Shown here piece after piece: positions 1 to 6,822 of a DNA stretch of 8,605 bases. The notes below the pieces were generated by a model. The model saw only the letters and a program-made list of their open reading frames with translations. It made no database searches and was not told the DNA's origin. The position numbers and the translations under genes were made by a program. Within the stretch, counting starts at the first letter, position 1, and every line of letters starts with the position of its first letter. The DNA comes from an uncultured bacterium (GTDB lineage Bacteria; Bacillota; Clostridia; Lachnospirales; Lachnospiraceae), in assembly GCA_937916345.1 (NCBI GenBank), contig CALFUE010000148.1:1-8605 (forward strand), in the 5' to 3' direction.

Positions 1-774
1 TATCGCCCTGTCGCCCTTCTCAAAATCACTGTAATAGGTCTCCCGTATGACGGAGAGGCTGTTGAAAAGAAAATGGGGACGGATCTGGCTCATCATGATC
101 TGGAGCCTCTGATCCTTCAGCTCATCATCGGCTCTGATCTGGGAAAACTCGGTATTTCTGATATACATCATTGCCATGCCGCAGGTGATGACGATGTATG
201 CGGTCCTAAGTCCGCTGTCCGAGAGCTCCTGGATTATTACCCCCACCACGATATAGGCCATGATGAAATACATGGATACTCTGTTGTGCCTTCTGAATTT
301 CTGACCGTAGCTCACAAACTCGATCACGACACACAGAAAAAGGGAAAAATACAGAAAGACATAAATGAAATACAGCGGTCCGTGGGAGTATTCATTATTC
401 TCATCAATTATGATATTGATCTTTAATAATGCCGTCACTATCTGAAATATCACGTTGAACGCGAGAATTATATTTATAAGCTTCTTCCAGATGCTCCTGC
501 TGTTTATCTGCAGCGTCAGGGCACCTCCCGCTACAGGCGTCATAATGTAATCGGCGCATTTCACGGCATAGAGCACCCAGACCGGAACAGCTTTGTTTCC
601 GCTGAGCCAGACTCCCGCCCACTCTGCGATGGATGACAATGCCACCAGCATATAGATCAGATAGAGCAGATGCTTGTGTTTTTTTTTGAGACGGTCGTTC
701 TCGTAAACCAGCACGCCCAGCACTACCAGTGCCAGACATGAGAGAACCACCAGAGCGCTGTAATAGGCTATCAT
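1..774 (-). CDS. Membrane sensor histidine kinase, LytS/YesM type (C-terminus beyond window)
   Basis: The reading frame is open from an ATG at 774 to the left edge (258 codons), so the 3' end is missing. Seen: about seven hydrophobic segments (near residues 4-24, 36-56, 66-88, 98-117, 134-154, 166-185 and 190-205), then a short linker and the sequence MMSQIRPHFLFNSLSVI at 227-243. That matches the His_kinase (PF06580) phosphoacceptor box of LytS/YesM-type kinases, with His234 as the likely phosphorylated residue. The ATPase domain would lie outside the window. Family knowledge: such kinases sense a signal at the membrane and phosphorylate a response regulator, often LytTR or AraC type. The start lies 9 bases after the hypB stop in the same frame, with no clear ribosome binding site, so translation is probably coupled to hypB. 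The ligand cannot be inferred. A diguanylate cyclase, common behind similar membrane domains, is unlikely given the PHFLFN box. Confidence 0.85.
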   Translation of the reverse strand, partial: MIAYYSALVVLSCLALVVLGVLVYENDRLKKKHKHLLYLIYMLVALSSIAEWAGVWLSGNKAVPVWVLYAVKCADYIMTPVAGGALTLQINSRSIWKKLINIILAFNVIFQIVTALLKINIIIDENNEYSHGPLYFIYVFLYFSLFLCVVIEFVSYGQKFRRHNRVSMYFIMAYIVVGVIIQELSDSGLRTAYIVITCGMAMMYIRNTEFSQIRADDELKDQRLQIMMSQIRPHFLFNSLSVIRETYYSDFEKGDRAI

Positions 775-783
775 TTGGTAATA

Positions 784-1461
784 TCAGGATGCGATCCAGG
801 CATCAGTCTGCTCTGACAGCCACCTGCACCACTCATCCAGCCCCTCCCCTGTCTTCGCGCAGATCGGTATGACTATAGCATCGGGATTTCTCACGGCGAT
901 ATTTTGCCGGCATTTTTCCATATCGAAATCAAAATAAGGCAGCACATCTGTCTTGTTTATCAGCACCACATCACAGATGGAGAACATCAGAGGGTATTTG
1001 AGAGGCTTGTCGTCCCCCTCCGGAACGGAAAGTATCATGGCATTATTTACGGATCCGGTGTCAAACTCGGCAGGGCACACCAAATTTCCCACATTTTCAA
1101 GGATGACCAGGTTTATTTTTTTGTCCTCCAGCTCATCGATACCCTGTCTGGTCATGCCCGCATCCAGATGACACATCCCGCCGGTGTGCAGCTGGATGGA
1201 TTCGACGCCGGTCTGCGCAATCCTTTTGGCGTCCACATCAGAATCAATATCGGCCTCCATCACGCCGATATTGTAGCTGTCCTTGAGACGCTCGACAGTT
1301 CCCGCGAGAGTGGTGGTCTTTCCGGCTCCCGGCGATGACATGAGATTCAAAAGGAAGATGCCTCGCTCCTTTAATTCACTGCGGAGCAGATCCGCCTCTT
1401 TGTTATTGTCCTCATAGACACTTTTTTTGATCTCTATGATCTTTACACTGTCGTCGCTCAT
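784..1461 (-). CDS. hypB: Hydrogenase/urease nickel incorporation GTPase HypB
   Basis: A 225-residue SIMIBI-class GTPase that helps load nickel into [NiFe] hydrogenase and, in some bacteria, urease, normally together with HypA. Seen: P-loop SSPGAGKT at 42-49, switch-like EADIDSDVDAKRI at 69-81, HTGGMCHLDAGM at 92-103, ENVGNLVCPAEFD at 122-134, SVPEGDDKPLKYP at 145-157, guanine-specificity NKTD at 169-172, and AKTGEGLDEW at 202-211. Cys97, His98 and Cys129 correspond to the G-domain metal site known from HypB. The N-terminal CxxCGC high-affinity nickel motif of the E. coli protein and any His-rich stretch are absent, so this is the short form. The ATG has a good upstream site (GAAAGGACC, 1467-1475). 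No hypA, other hyp genes, hydrogenase or urease genes are visible, so its client is unknown. The next gene, a sensor kinase, follows after 9 bases. Confidence 0.95.
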   Translation of the reverse strand: MSDDSVKIIEIKKSVYEDNNKEADLLRSELKERGIFLLNLMSSPGAGKTTTLAGTVERLKDSYNIGVMEADIDSDVDAKRIAQTGVESIQLHTGGMCHLDAGMTRQGIDELEDKKINLVILENVGNLVCPAEFDTGSVNNAMILSVPEGDDKPLKYPLMFSICDVVLINKTDVLPYFDFDMEKCRQNIAVRNPDAIVIPICAKTGEGLDEWCRWLSEQTDAWIAS

Positions 1462-1523
1462 TTTCAGGTCCTTTCTTAAAGCCTCAGCTCAAAAATTCGC
1501 CGCGGAGGAGTTTTTTCTCTCAC

Positions 1524-1552
1524 ACTATACTCCATCGGCATCGATTATGCAA
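1524..1552 (-). promoter_or_regulatory. Sigma-A-type promoter for hypB
   Basis: On the minus strand TTGCAT (1547-1552) and TATAGT (1524-1529) are separated by 17 bases. Each differs from consensus by few positions. The predicted start near 1517 gives a leader of about 56 bases before hypB. The promoter lies downstream of the terminator of the preceding gene, as expected for a new transcription unit. Confidence 0.65.
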
Positions 1553-1567
1553 GGACGGGCAGACATG

Positions 1568-1598
1568 AAAAAGGCAGGGGAAGCATTCCCCTGCCTTT
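1568..1598 (-). terminator. Rho-independent terminator of the radical SAM gene
   Basis: A perfect 11-bp inverted repeat, AAAGGCAGGGG (1570-1580) and CCCCTGCCTTT (1588-1598), encloses a 7-base loop. In the minus direction the stem runs into five T residues. It begins 15 bases after the radical SAM stop codon. The plus side lacks a clean T run, so it acts mainly for minus-strand transcription. Confidence 0.9.
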
Positions 1599-1612
1599 CT
1601 CAAACATATGTC

Positions 1613-2977
1613 TCAGGCTGATTTAACCGGGGCAACCGGATGACTCTCATCCCACAGCTCGTCTGCTGTTGGCGTCCAGTTCTCCGCGTACTTCTCACAT
1701 CTGTCGCATAGCGCATCCACACCCTCCGGCGATTCCAGATCCGTTGACGCTGCTCCGGTCTTCTTTACTATCTCTCTCAGACATTCAGGATTCTCCAGCA
1801 TAGGACACGGACGGAGATGATTGTCATTGAATGGCTGTCCGTCGTGATACGCCATGAACAGCGGTGACTGCAGACCCTCGAGAAGTGACATCTGACGTAT
1901 ATTCGCATTTGAATAGTGGATAAATACGCAAGGCTCCATATCTCCGTTCGCGTTGATATGCAGGTATCTCCTGCCTCCCGCAACACAACCTCCAACGAAC
2001 TCACCGTCATTCTGGAAATCCATTCCAAATATCGCCTTTGTCTCACGGAAACCGCGGATCCTGCCGTAGATCTCACGTCTCTGCTCAGGGCTCGGCATGA
2101 GTTCGGGTACAGCGTCCTTTCCAACCGGCATATAGTGGAAATACCAAACGAAGTAAGCCCCTGACTCGATCAGTGAGTCATAGAACTCCTCGCTGATGAT
2201 GCTGTCCATATTCTTGCTGGTATAGCAGGCTGAAATTCCAAATGGCAGACGATAGCGCTTCAGCGTCTCCATCGCATTCTGAACCTTCTGATATACGCCT
2301 AAGCCTCTCCTTGCGTCGGTAGCTTCCTCGAAGCCCTCCAGACTGATGGCAGGTATAAAGTTCTTTACGCGCAGCATTTCTTCGGCAAATTTGTCGTCGA
2401 TCAGGGTTCCGTTCGTAAATGAGAGGAAGATACAGTCGCTGTGCTTTTCGCACAGGCGGATGATATCCTGCTTTCTAACCAGCGGCTCTCCTCCCGTATA
2501 TATATAGAAGTAAACCCCCAGCTCCTTGCCCTGTCTGATGATATCGTCGATCTCATCAAAGGAAAGATTGAGCTTGTTACCGTACTCCGCAGCCCAACAT
2601 CCGGTACATTTCAGATTGCAAGCGCTGGTGGGATCGAGAAGAATTGCCCAGGGAATGTTGCAATTTAATTCTTTCCGCAATTTTTCCTGCTTTTTCCAGC
2701 CGGTTAAGACTGAATTGATAAAGAAATTCGAAAATATGGTTTTTACCACTTCACTGTCAACATCGTTCAAAAGGCGGAGTGCCAACTGCCTCCAGTTCGA
2801 ATCCGGATCATCCACAATATATTTCCTGAAGTACATCCTCTGCACCGAAAAGTTGTTTCCCGCAAAGCGATCAACCCAATCCATCAGCTTGCCAAGGTTC
2901 TGCTCAGGATTCTTTTCGATATAGTCCAAGGCAACATTAAGCCCCGCTCCGGTCACTTTATTAGTAATCGTTCCCAT
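1613..2977 (-). CDS. Radical SAM protein with SPASM-like cysteine-rich C-terminus
   Basis: A 454-residue enzyme. Seen: the radical SAM motif CNLKCTGC with Cys120, Cys124 and Cys127 (CX3CX2C), which binds the [4Fe-4S] cluster that cleaves S-adenosylmethionine; the SAM-binding GGEP-type motif TGGEP at 161-165; and a partial TIM-barrel region up to about 320. The C-terminal part holds Cys331, 350, 391, 399, 424 and 427, a spacing reminiscent of SPASM/Twitch domains that carry auxiliary Fe-S clusters. An N-terminal helical extension of about 110 residues precedes the barrel. The close-knit motifs IPWAILLDPTSACNLKC and GGRRYLHINANGDMEPC mark a widespread clostridial family whose substrate is, to my knowledge, not established. 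No precursor-peptide gene is visible beside it. An ATG 63 bases further upstream is open, but the start at 2977 has the much better ribosome binding site. A divergent TetR gene probably controls it. Confidence 0.9.
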   Translation of the reverse strand: MGTITNKVTGAGLNVALDYIEKNPEQNLGKLMDWVDRFAGNNFSVQRMYFRKYIVDDPDSNWRQLALRLLNDVDSEVVKTIFSNFFINSVLTGWKKQEKLRKELNCNIPWAILLDPTSACNLKCTGCWAAEYGNKLNLSFDEIDDIIRQGKELGVYFYIYTGGEPLVRKQDIIRLCEKHSDCIFLSFTNGTLIDDKFAEEMLRVKNFIPAISLEGFEEATDARRGLGVYQKVQNAMETLKRYRLPFGISACYTSKNMDSIISEEFYDSLIESGAYFVWYFHYMPVGKDAVPELMPSPEQRREIYGRIRGFRETKAIFGMDFQNDGEFVGGCVAGGRRYLHINANGDMEPCVFIHYSNANIRQMSLLEGLQSPLFMAYHDGQPFNDNHLRPCPMLENPECLREIVKKTGAASTDLESPEGVDALCDRCEKYAENWTPTADELWDESHPVAPVKSA

Positions 2978-2983
2978 GACAAA

Positions 2984-2991
2984 TTCCTCCC
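2984..2991 (-). promoter_or_regulatory. Ribosome binding site that fixes the radical SAM start
   Basis: GGGAGGAA on the minus strand lies 6 bases upstream of the ATG at 2977. This near-perfect Shine-Dalgarno sequence favours that start over the in-frame ATG at 3040, whose extra residues (SIMCGSLLICDGINK...) do not look like part of the family. Confidence 0.85.
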
Positions 2992-3033
2992 GTTTATTAA
3001 TACCGTCACATATCAACAAAGAGCCGCACATAA

Positions 3034-3062
3034 TTGACAACCTGTCTCTGCAATGATATGAT
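3034..3062 (+). promoter_or_regulatory. Sigma-A promoter for the TetR gene
   Basis: Consensus TTGACA (3034-3039), a 17-base spacer and TATGAT (3057-3062) preceded by TGA, an extended -10 element. The predicted start is near 3069, giving a leader of about 93 bases. The transcript would run through the opposing promoter at 3091-3118. Confidence 0.7.
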
Positions 3063-3072
3063 CAAGCCATAC

Positions 3073-3093
3073 AATGATACATAATGTTTCATT
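3073..3093. promoter_or_regulatory. Candidate TetR operator palindrome
   Basis: Two 10-base arms, AATGATACAT and ATGTTTCATT, flank a central A at 3083. Nine of the ten arm positions are complementary. The site overlaps the -10 box of the minus-strand promoter and lies just downstream of the predicted plus-strand start, so one bound dimer pair could block both promoters. TetR-family regulators usually bind such palindromes beside their own gene. The assignment is inferred from position and symmetry. Confidence 0.65.
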
Positions 3094-3118
3094 ATATTGT
3101 TTTTGCTTACCATGTCAA
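3091..3118 (-). promoter_or_regulatory. Consensus sigma-A promoter for the radical SAM gene
   Basis: On the minus strand an exact TTGACA (3113-3118) and an exact TATAAT (3091-3096) are separated by 16 bases. The predicted start near 3084 gives a leader of about 107 bases. Such a strong promoter suggests that repression, here by the adjacent TetR protein, sets expression. Confidence 0.75.
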
Positions 3119-3161
3119 GAGGCATAACATGAAATGATACAAAGCAGGGGGAATTTGTAAC

Positions 3162-3689
3162 ATGAAAACCGACAGATATATACATGTCATCAGCGATCTG
3201 AGACAGGCTCTGATAGATCTCATGACTGAAAAGCCCTTTGCAGAAATAACCGTTACAGATTTGGTCACCAGGGCATCCGTATCGAGAGCCTCTTTTTACA
3301 GAAATTTTAATTCCACCAGCGAAGTTCTTGACCTGCTGATCGACGATTTTTTTATTGCATTATCAGACCGTTTTCTTCCGGTAATGACTTCTGCGGATGA
3401 TGAGATCTGGCGGAATTTTTTGTTTGAATATATCTACACAGTCCGTGAGAATCACAAGATATTGATAGATTGTCTGGAAATAAATATTTCCGTATTCTTC
3501 ACGCGGATAAACGACCGGGTACAGCTCATGGATAAGGAGCGCACCTACAAGACCATATCTGAAAAATACTGCGCCTCCGGCAAGATCGGTCTGATCAGCA
3601 CGATTCTGATCCGCTGGCTCACCGACGATATGACGGAGTCACCGGAGGAGCTAGTTGATTATCTGATGGGGTTTATCACTACTTTTTAA
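3162..3689 (+). CDS. TetR/AcrR-family transcriptional regulator
   Basis: A 175-residue one-component regulator. Seen: an N-terminal TetR DNA-binding domain at about 9-55, with helix-turn-helix residues ITVTDLVTRASVSRASFYRNF at about 29-49, the usual family signature. The rest is a mostly helical ligand-binding and dimerisation region resembling the short C-terminal domains of the DhaS-like TetR group; the ligand cannot be read from sequence. The ATG is preceded by AGGGGGA (3146-3152). It is divergent from the radical SAM gene and shares a control region containing a palindrome, so the likely role is repression of that gene and of itself. Its 3' end faces the GNAT gene across 22 bases, and I see no terminator hairpin between the two convergent genes. 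Confidence 0.92.
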   Translation: MKTDRYIHVISDLRQALIDLMTEKPFAEITVTDLVTRASVSRASFYRNFNSTSEVLDLLIDDFFIALSDRFLPVMTSADDEIWRNFLFEYIYTVRENHKILIDCLEINISVFFTRINDRVQLMDKERTYKTISEKYCASGKIGLISTILIRWLTDDMTESPEELVDYLMGFITTF

Positions 3690-3711
3690 CAGAAATGAAC
3701 TGACCCTCGCA

Positions 3712-4599
3712 TCATAATATAATTTCTCTTTCTACCGCCACTCCATAGAGCTTTTCGTTCCCTCCGGCAAGCTTTAAAAAGAGCTGCTTTGACATGGTAT
3801 TCTGGGTATTTACAAAAATGAGGCAATCATCTCCATATTTCTTCAGTGCTTTTACATATGAGATACAAAGTATTCCCGCAAGTCCCTTTACGGACTCAGT
3901 CTCATTTGTCATAGAACAAAGATAATCAACAACGATCCCCTCATCTCTTCTGGAGATCAGTATACATCCACCGACGCTTCCGCTGTCCGTCAGAAGGACG
4001 GAGCTTATCTCCTCGTCATATAACCCCCGCTGCCCCGGATCGATAAAAACTCTCTGTTCAAAAACCGGAGTATCGGGGGATGCGCTGTAAGCTTCCCCGG
4101 AAACGATCAGTTTCCTGCGAAGCTCCTCCCAGCGCCTTGCGGGTATCTCGGCCAGGCTCGAAAAATGACCCTTCGGTCTCTTCTTTACAGAGCTTTTCAG
4201 TCCCTCTCCTATAGAAAGTATAGGAATGCAATAAACATTCGATCGTAATATCTCCCTAAATCCCAAGGCGTCAAAAAATAAATCCGCCGCACAGTCCGCA
4301 TCCGGATCCAAATGATACTCCAGACTTATTCCATCCGCCAGCGCACCCCTTGCCATATCGATAAGGGAGGACACAAGCGCCCTGCCGATCCCCTGTCTTC
4401 TAAACTCCTTTTCCACAGCGACGTAGGACAGGTGCCAGGTATTGCTGATGATGGTTGCCGCCAGGACGCCCATGGGTCTTACTTCCCCTTCCTCATTCCT
4501 TGCGGCGCAGAGAAGGACAGGATCCTCCTCTGCCACATCCGCAGGAAGCATACTTAAAAGCTCTGCCCTGTCCTCATCCGAAACCATATAGATATTCAT
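3712..4599 (-). CDS. GNAT-family N-acetyltransferase, probable tandem GNAT fold
   Basis: A 295-residue protein. Seen in the first half: a GNAT core with YVAVEKEFRRQGIGRALVSSL at 59-79. RRQGIGRA (67-74) is the acetyl-CoA pyrophosphate-binding loop (Q/RxxGxG/A), followed by LFFDALGFREILRSNVY at 107-123, the typical last strand-helix unit. The second half (about 145-295) has a strand-helix pattern (GGCILISRRDEGIVVDYL, then a helix, then LIFVNTQNTMSKQLFLKLAG) like a GNAT fold without a clear acetyl-CoA loop, as in tandem GNAT proteins. The substrate is unknown. The start at 4599 is chosen for its AGGAG site (4607-4611, 7-base spacer); a GTG 21 bases upstream would place that site inside the gene. 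The gene follows the large charged protein by 51 bases on the same strand, with no clear promoter between, so they are probably co-transcribed. Confidence 0.85.
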   Translation of the reverse strand: MNIYMVSDEDRAELLSMLPADVAEEDPVLLCAARNEEGEVRPMGVLAATIISNTWHLSYVAVEKEFRRQGIGRALVSSLIDMARGALADGISLEYHLDPDADCAADLFFDALGFREILRSNVYCIPILSIGEGLKSSVKKRPKGHFSSLAEIPARRWEELRRKLIVSGEAYSASPDTPVFEQRVFIDPGQRGLYDEEISSVLLTDSGSVGGCILISRRDEGIVVDYLCSMTNETESVKGLAGILCISYVKALKKYGDDCLIFVNTQNTMSKQLFLKLAGGNEKLYGVAVEREIIL

Positions 4600-4650
4600 A
4601 CGCTCTCTCCTATAAAACACCGTCTTTATACCTGACCAGTGTTCGTCTCA

Positions 4651-6822
4651 TCAGGCGGCATCCTCTTTGAACTTTATTTTAAGCCTATTCCCCAGATCTT
4701 CAAGCAGACGCAGCTGCTCCTCTCCATTCTCAATATTTGCTATGTTGGTTTTATCTTTTTTCTTGTCTCCGGTAAGATTCTTTCTGTATGATTCGATATT
4801 ATCTGCTGTTATTTTATATCTCTTACTAAGGAAGGCCTTGAGATCATCACCTGAAAATTTCATCGACTGTAAGGTTTTGGTAAGCGCTGCCATATTTTCC
4901 TCTACAAGGTCTGTGTCAAGCCCATACTTTTTGGCGTTCTCCTCCATCGATGCAAGATTTTTGATCACATCATCTGCCTTTCTAAGAACCTGTTTTTTCA
5001 TAATCTCCATATCGTAGCATTCGGGGATGCCCTTGCTCTTTAAGGAATCTTTATATTCCCGCTTTTCCTTTTCACTGGTCAGCCCATATTCCCAGTAAGA
5101 GGAATTCTTAAGCATCTCGACCTCCCTGTACCCTCCCAGACCAAGGGTCTCGCTGAGATTTTCTTTATTCAATTCATATATATTCCCCCGTATTTCTTCA
5201 TCGTCTTCATCTGTAAACTGCTTTTTACGGTATTCCTCCAGATTTTTAAATTCCCGTTCCATAAGGATTAAATGCGGGAATGCCTGCTGTCCTGTATACT
5301 CTGCCTCCTGCTGACGGAGCTCTTTCATTTCCTTGGAATCCTCAGACATTCCTTTTTTGATATTCTCCTCAATCTGCCTGCTGATCTCCTCCAATTTTTC
5401 TTTAGCCTCTTCCTCAATGGGTTCAAAGTCATCCTTTCGCCCTTCCTTATATTTATTGACGATGGCAATCCTCAATCCGTCAGAAAAAAATGTAATGGCA
5501 GACGCCGCCTTTGACAACATATAAAAATCCTTCAGATGCTCTACATTCTGTCCGCTGTATTTTTTCAGGAATTCATAGGGCAGGTGCTGCTCCATATTGG
5601 CTGAAATGGCACCCTGCGTAACTATAAGGTTTGCAAACCGCGGATTTGACATAAGCCTTGCCCAGTCCTCCGTATGCAGAGTCGTGATATTATCTCCCAG
5701 CGTGTTCATGATCTTTTTCATGGCCTGATGCACTTTGTTCGTATAAGTGATGTAGCTTTGAAGATACATATCCTCAGCCATCTTTTGCTCTTCAGGAGTC
5801 CTGTCCTTTTCTTCCTTCCTGAGAGAAAAAGTGAATCCTTCCACCATCTCAAGCACTTCCTCGTCTGTCATATCCTCCACAAACTGTCCGGTAAAATTAT
5901 CCAGCTGTCTTATGAGGCTATCACCGCCTGTATGATCTCCGAGACGGTTTGAATTCACTCCGATCGACTCTCCTTTCACACCTTCCATTTCAACGATCTG
6001 CTTTACCCTGTATTTAAGACTGTTCTTATCGTTTATATCGTCTCGGGAAGTCTTGTTCTTACGTGCCGAATATAATTCATATGTAGTTGAAGGATTGCTG
6101 ATGATGAAATTCCCTTTATCAACCTTCTTCTTACCCACAGTCTTTAAGTCAAATTTCATATCCTCCTCGGGCATCGTAAATTTCTCATGTTCTAGCTCGG
6201 TAAGGAGTTCATCGGTATTTGCGCGACGCTCCTTTCTAAGCTTCTCCTTTATCTCTTTTACTTTTTTATCATATGCGCTTCCGCGAAGTTCCTTTGCAGC
6301 TTTTTGGATTTCCGCCGTGTTATCAAAATCCTCATCGTCACCTGAAATCCGACAGATCTTACTCTCCGCATTCTCTGTATATTTACCCTCTGCATTAAGC
6401 CTCTTTGAGGCATCATTAATATCCACATCCGAAGAACCTAATCTCTGCAGATTCTTTCCGAGATAAAAACTGGTGCGAAGAAGCTTTGCCAAGTACTTCT
6501 GCTCAGGGGACGCGTTTTCGGGAACATTCATGGAAAGCTCCTCGTTGTAGTGGGTACGGTAATACGGGTTTGTGATGATAAGCTTACGGACGCGGTAAAC
6601 ATCGCTTACGGCCATAAGCTTTTCTAGCTGCTTTGTAAGCCTCTCTGCCGTGACACCACCAACGACTACCTTTGTTTTATTTATGCTAATGACATTACCT
6701 TGTGCATCTTTGTTCGTCTGCTTCATAGTGACCTGTTTCTTTAAGGTCTCCATAAATCCGGGGTTTGCCTCAAGCATCCTGTTAAATATGGCAGCTTCCT
6801 TTTCCTCCGGAGACATCTCCAC
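4651..6822 (-). CDS. Uncharacterised large charged helical protein, C-terminal part (after frameshift)
   Basis: I do not recognise this protein. Read alone from a GTG at 6822 it has 723 residues. More likely it continues the frame of the gene at 6741-7418: the joined text ...EVEGENKEKK-K-VEMSPEEKEAAIF... is coherent, whereas the upstream frame turns into an Arg/Trp/Cys-rich tail after the A run. The joined product is 922 residues, so residue n here is n+199 there. Seen: very high Lys/Glu content, few cysteines, no signal peptide or membrane segment, and predicted coiled-coil-like helices at about 185-215 and 470-510. A less charged central region (about 355-460, including EDWARLMSNPRFANLIVTQGAISANMEQHLPYEF) may be a globular domain. 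No catalytic motif is evident. The GTG has no well-placed ribosome binding site, and a TAA in its frame at 6835-6837 rules out a longer independent start. The GNAT gene follows after 51 bases. Confidence 0.7.
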   Translation of the reverse strand: MEMSPEEKEAAIFNRMLEANPGFMETLKKQVTMKQTNKDAQGNVISINKTKVVVGGVTAERLTKQLEKLMAVSDVYRVRKLIITNPYYRTHYNEELSMNVPENASPEQKYLAKLLRTSFYLGKNLQRLGSSDVDINDASKRLNAEGKYTENAESKICRISGDDEDFDNTAEIQKAAKELRGSAYDKKVKEIKEKLRKERRANTDELLTELEHEKFTMPEEDMKFDLKTVGKKKVDKGNFIISNPSTTYELYSARKNKTSRDDINDKNSLKYRVKQIVEMEGVKGESIGVNSNRLGDHTGGDSLIRQLDNFTGQFVEDMTDEEVLEMVEGFTFSLRKEEKDRTPEEQKMAEDMYLQSYITYTNKVHQAMKKIMNTLGDNITTLHTEDWARLMSNPRFANLIVTQGAISANMEQHLPYEFLKKYSGQNVEHLKDFYMLSKAASAITFFSDGLRIAIVNKYKEGRKDDFEPIEEEAKEKLEEISRQIEENIKKGMSEDSKEMKELRQQEAEYTGQQAFPHLILMEREFKNLEEYRKKQFTDEDDEEIRGNIYELNKENLSETLGLGGYREVEMLKNSSYWEYGLTSEKEKREYKDSLKSKGIPECYDMEIMKKQVLRKADDVIKNLASMEENAKKYGLDTDLVEENMAALTKTLQSMKFSGDDLKAFLSKRYKITADNIESYRKNLTGDKKKDKTNIANIENGEEQLRLLEDLGNRLKIKFKEDAA

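Larger units (their letters stand above)
3052..3140 (+). repeat. Direct AATGATAY half-site repeats in the divergent control region
   Basis: AATGATAT occurs at 3052-3059 and AATGATAC at 3073-3080 and 3133-3140, with an inverted relative (AATGAAAC on the minus strand) at 3086-3093. The first two copies are 21 bases apart, about two helical turns, and the first overlaps the plus-strand -10 region. The third lies just before the ribosome binding site of the TetR gene. They may be regulator half-sites; chance in AT-rich DNA cannot be excluded for the outer copies. Confidence 0.45.

Noticed and set aside
73..426. Plus-strand open frame of 117 codons
   Set aside because: It is antisense to the kinase gene, with no ribosome binding site and His/Asp-rich composition typical of a reverse-strand shadow.
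404..739. Minus-strand open frame of 111 codons in the left region
   Set aside because: It is an out-of-frame shadow of the histidine kinase, whose true frame is open from 774 to the edge and carries membrane segments and the PHFLFN box.
904..1338. Plus-strand open frame of 144 codons
   Set aside because: It lies fully antisense to the well-supported hypB gene and has no family features.
4600..4650. Possible promoter or terminator between the large gene and the GNAT gene
   Set aside because: A TATAAA is present but lacks a matching -35 box, and the AACAC/GTGTT repeat forms only a short imperfect stem without a T run.
6820..6822. GTG as an independent start of the long downstream frame
   Set aside because: No ribosome binding site sits at a proper distance, and the coherent protein text continues across the junction from the upstream frame, so a frameshift explains the data better.
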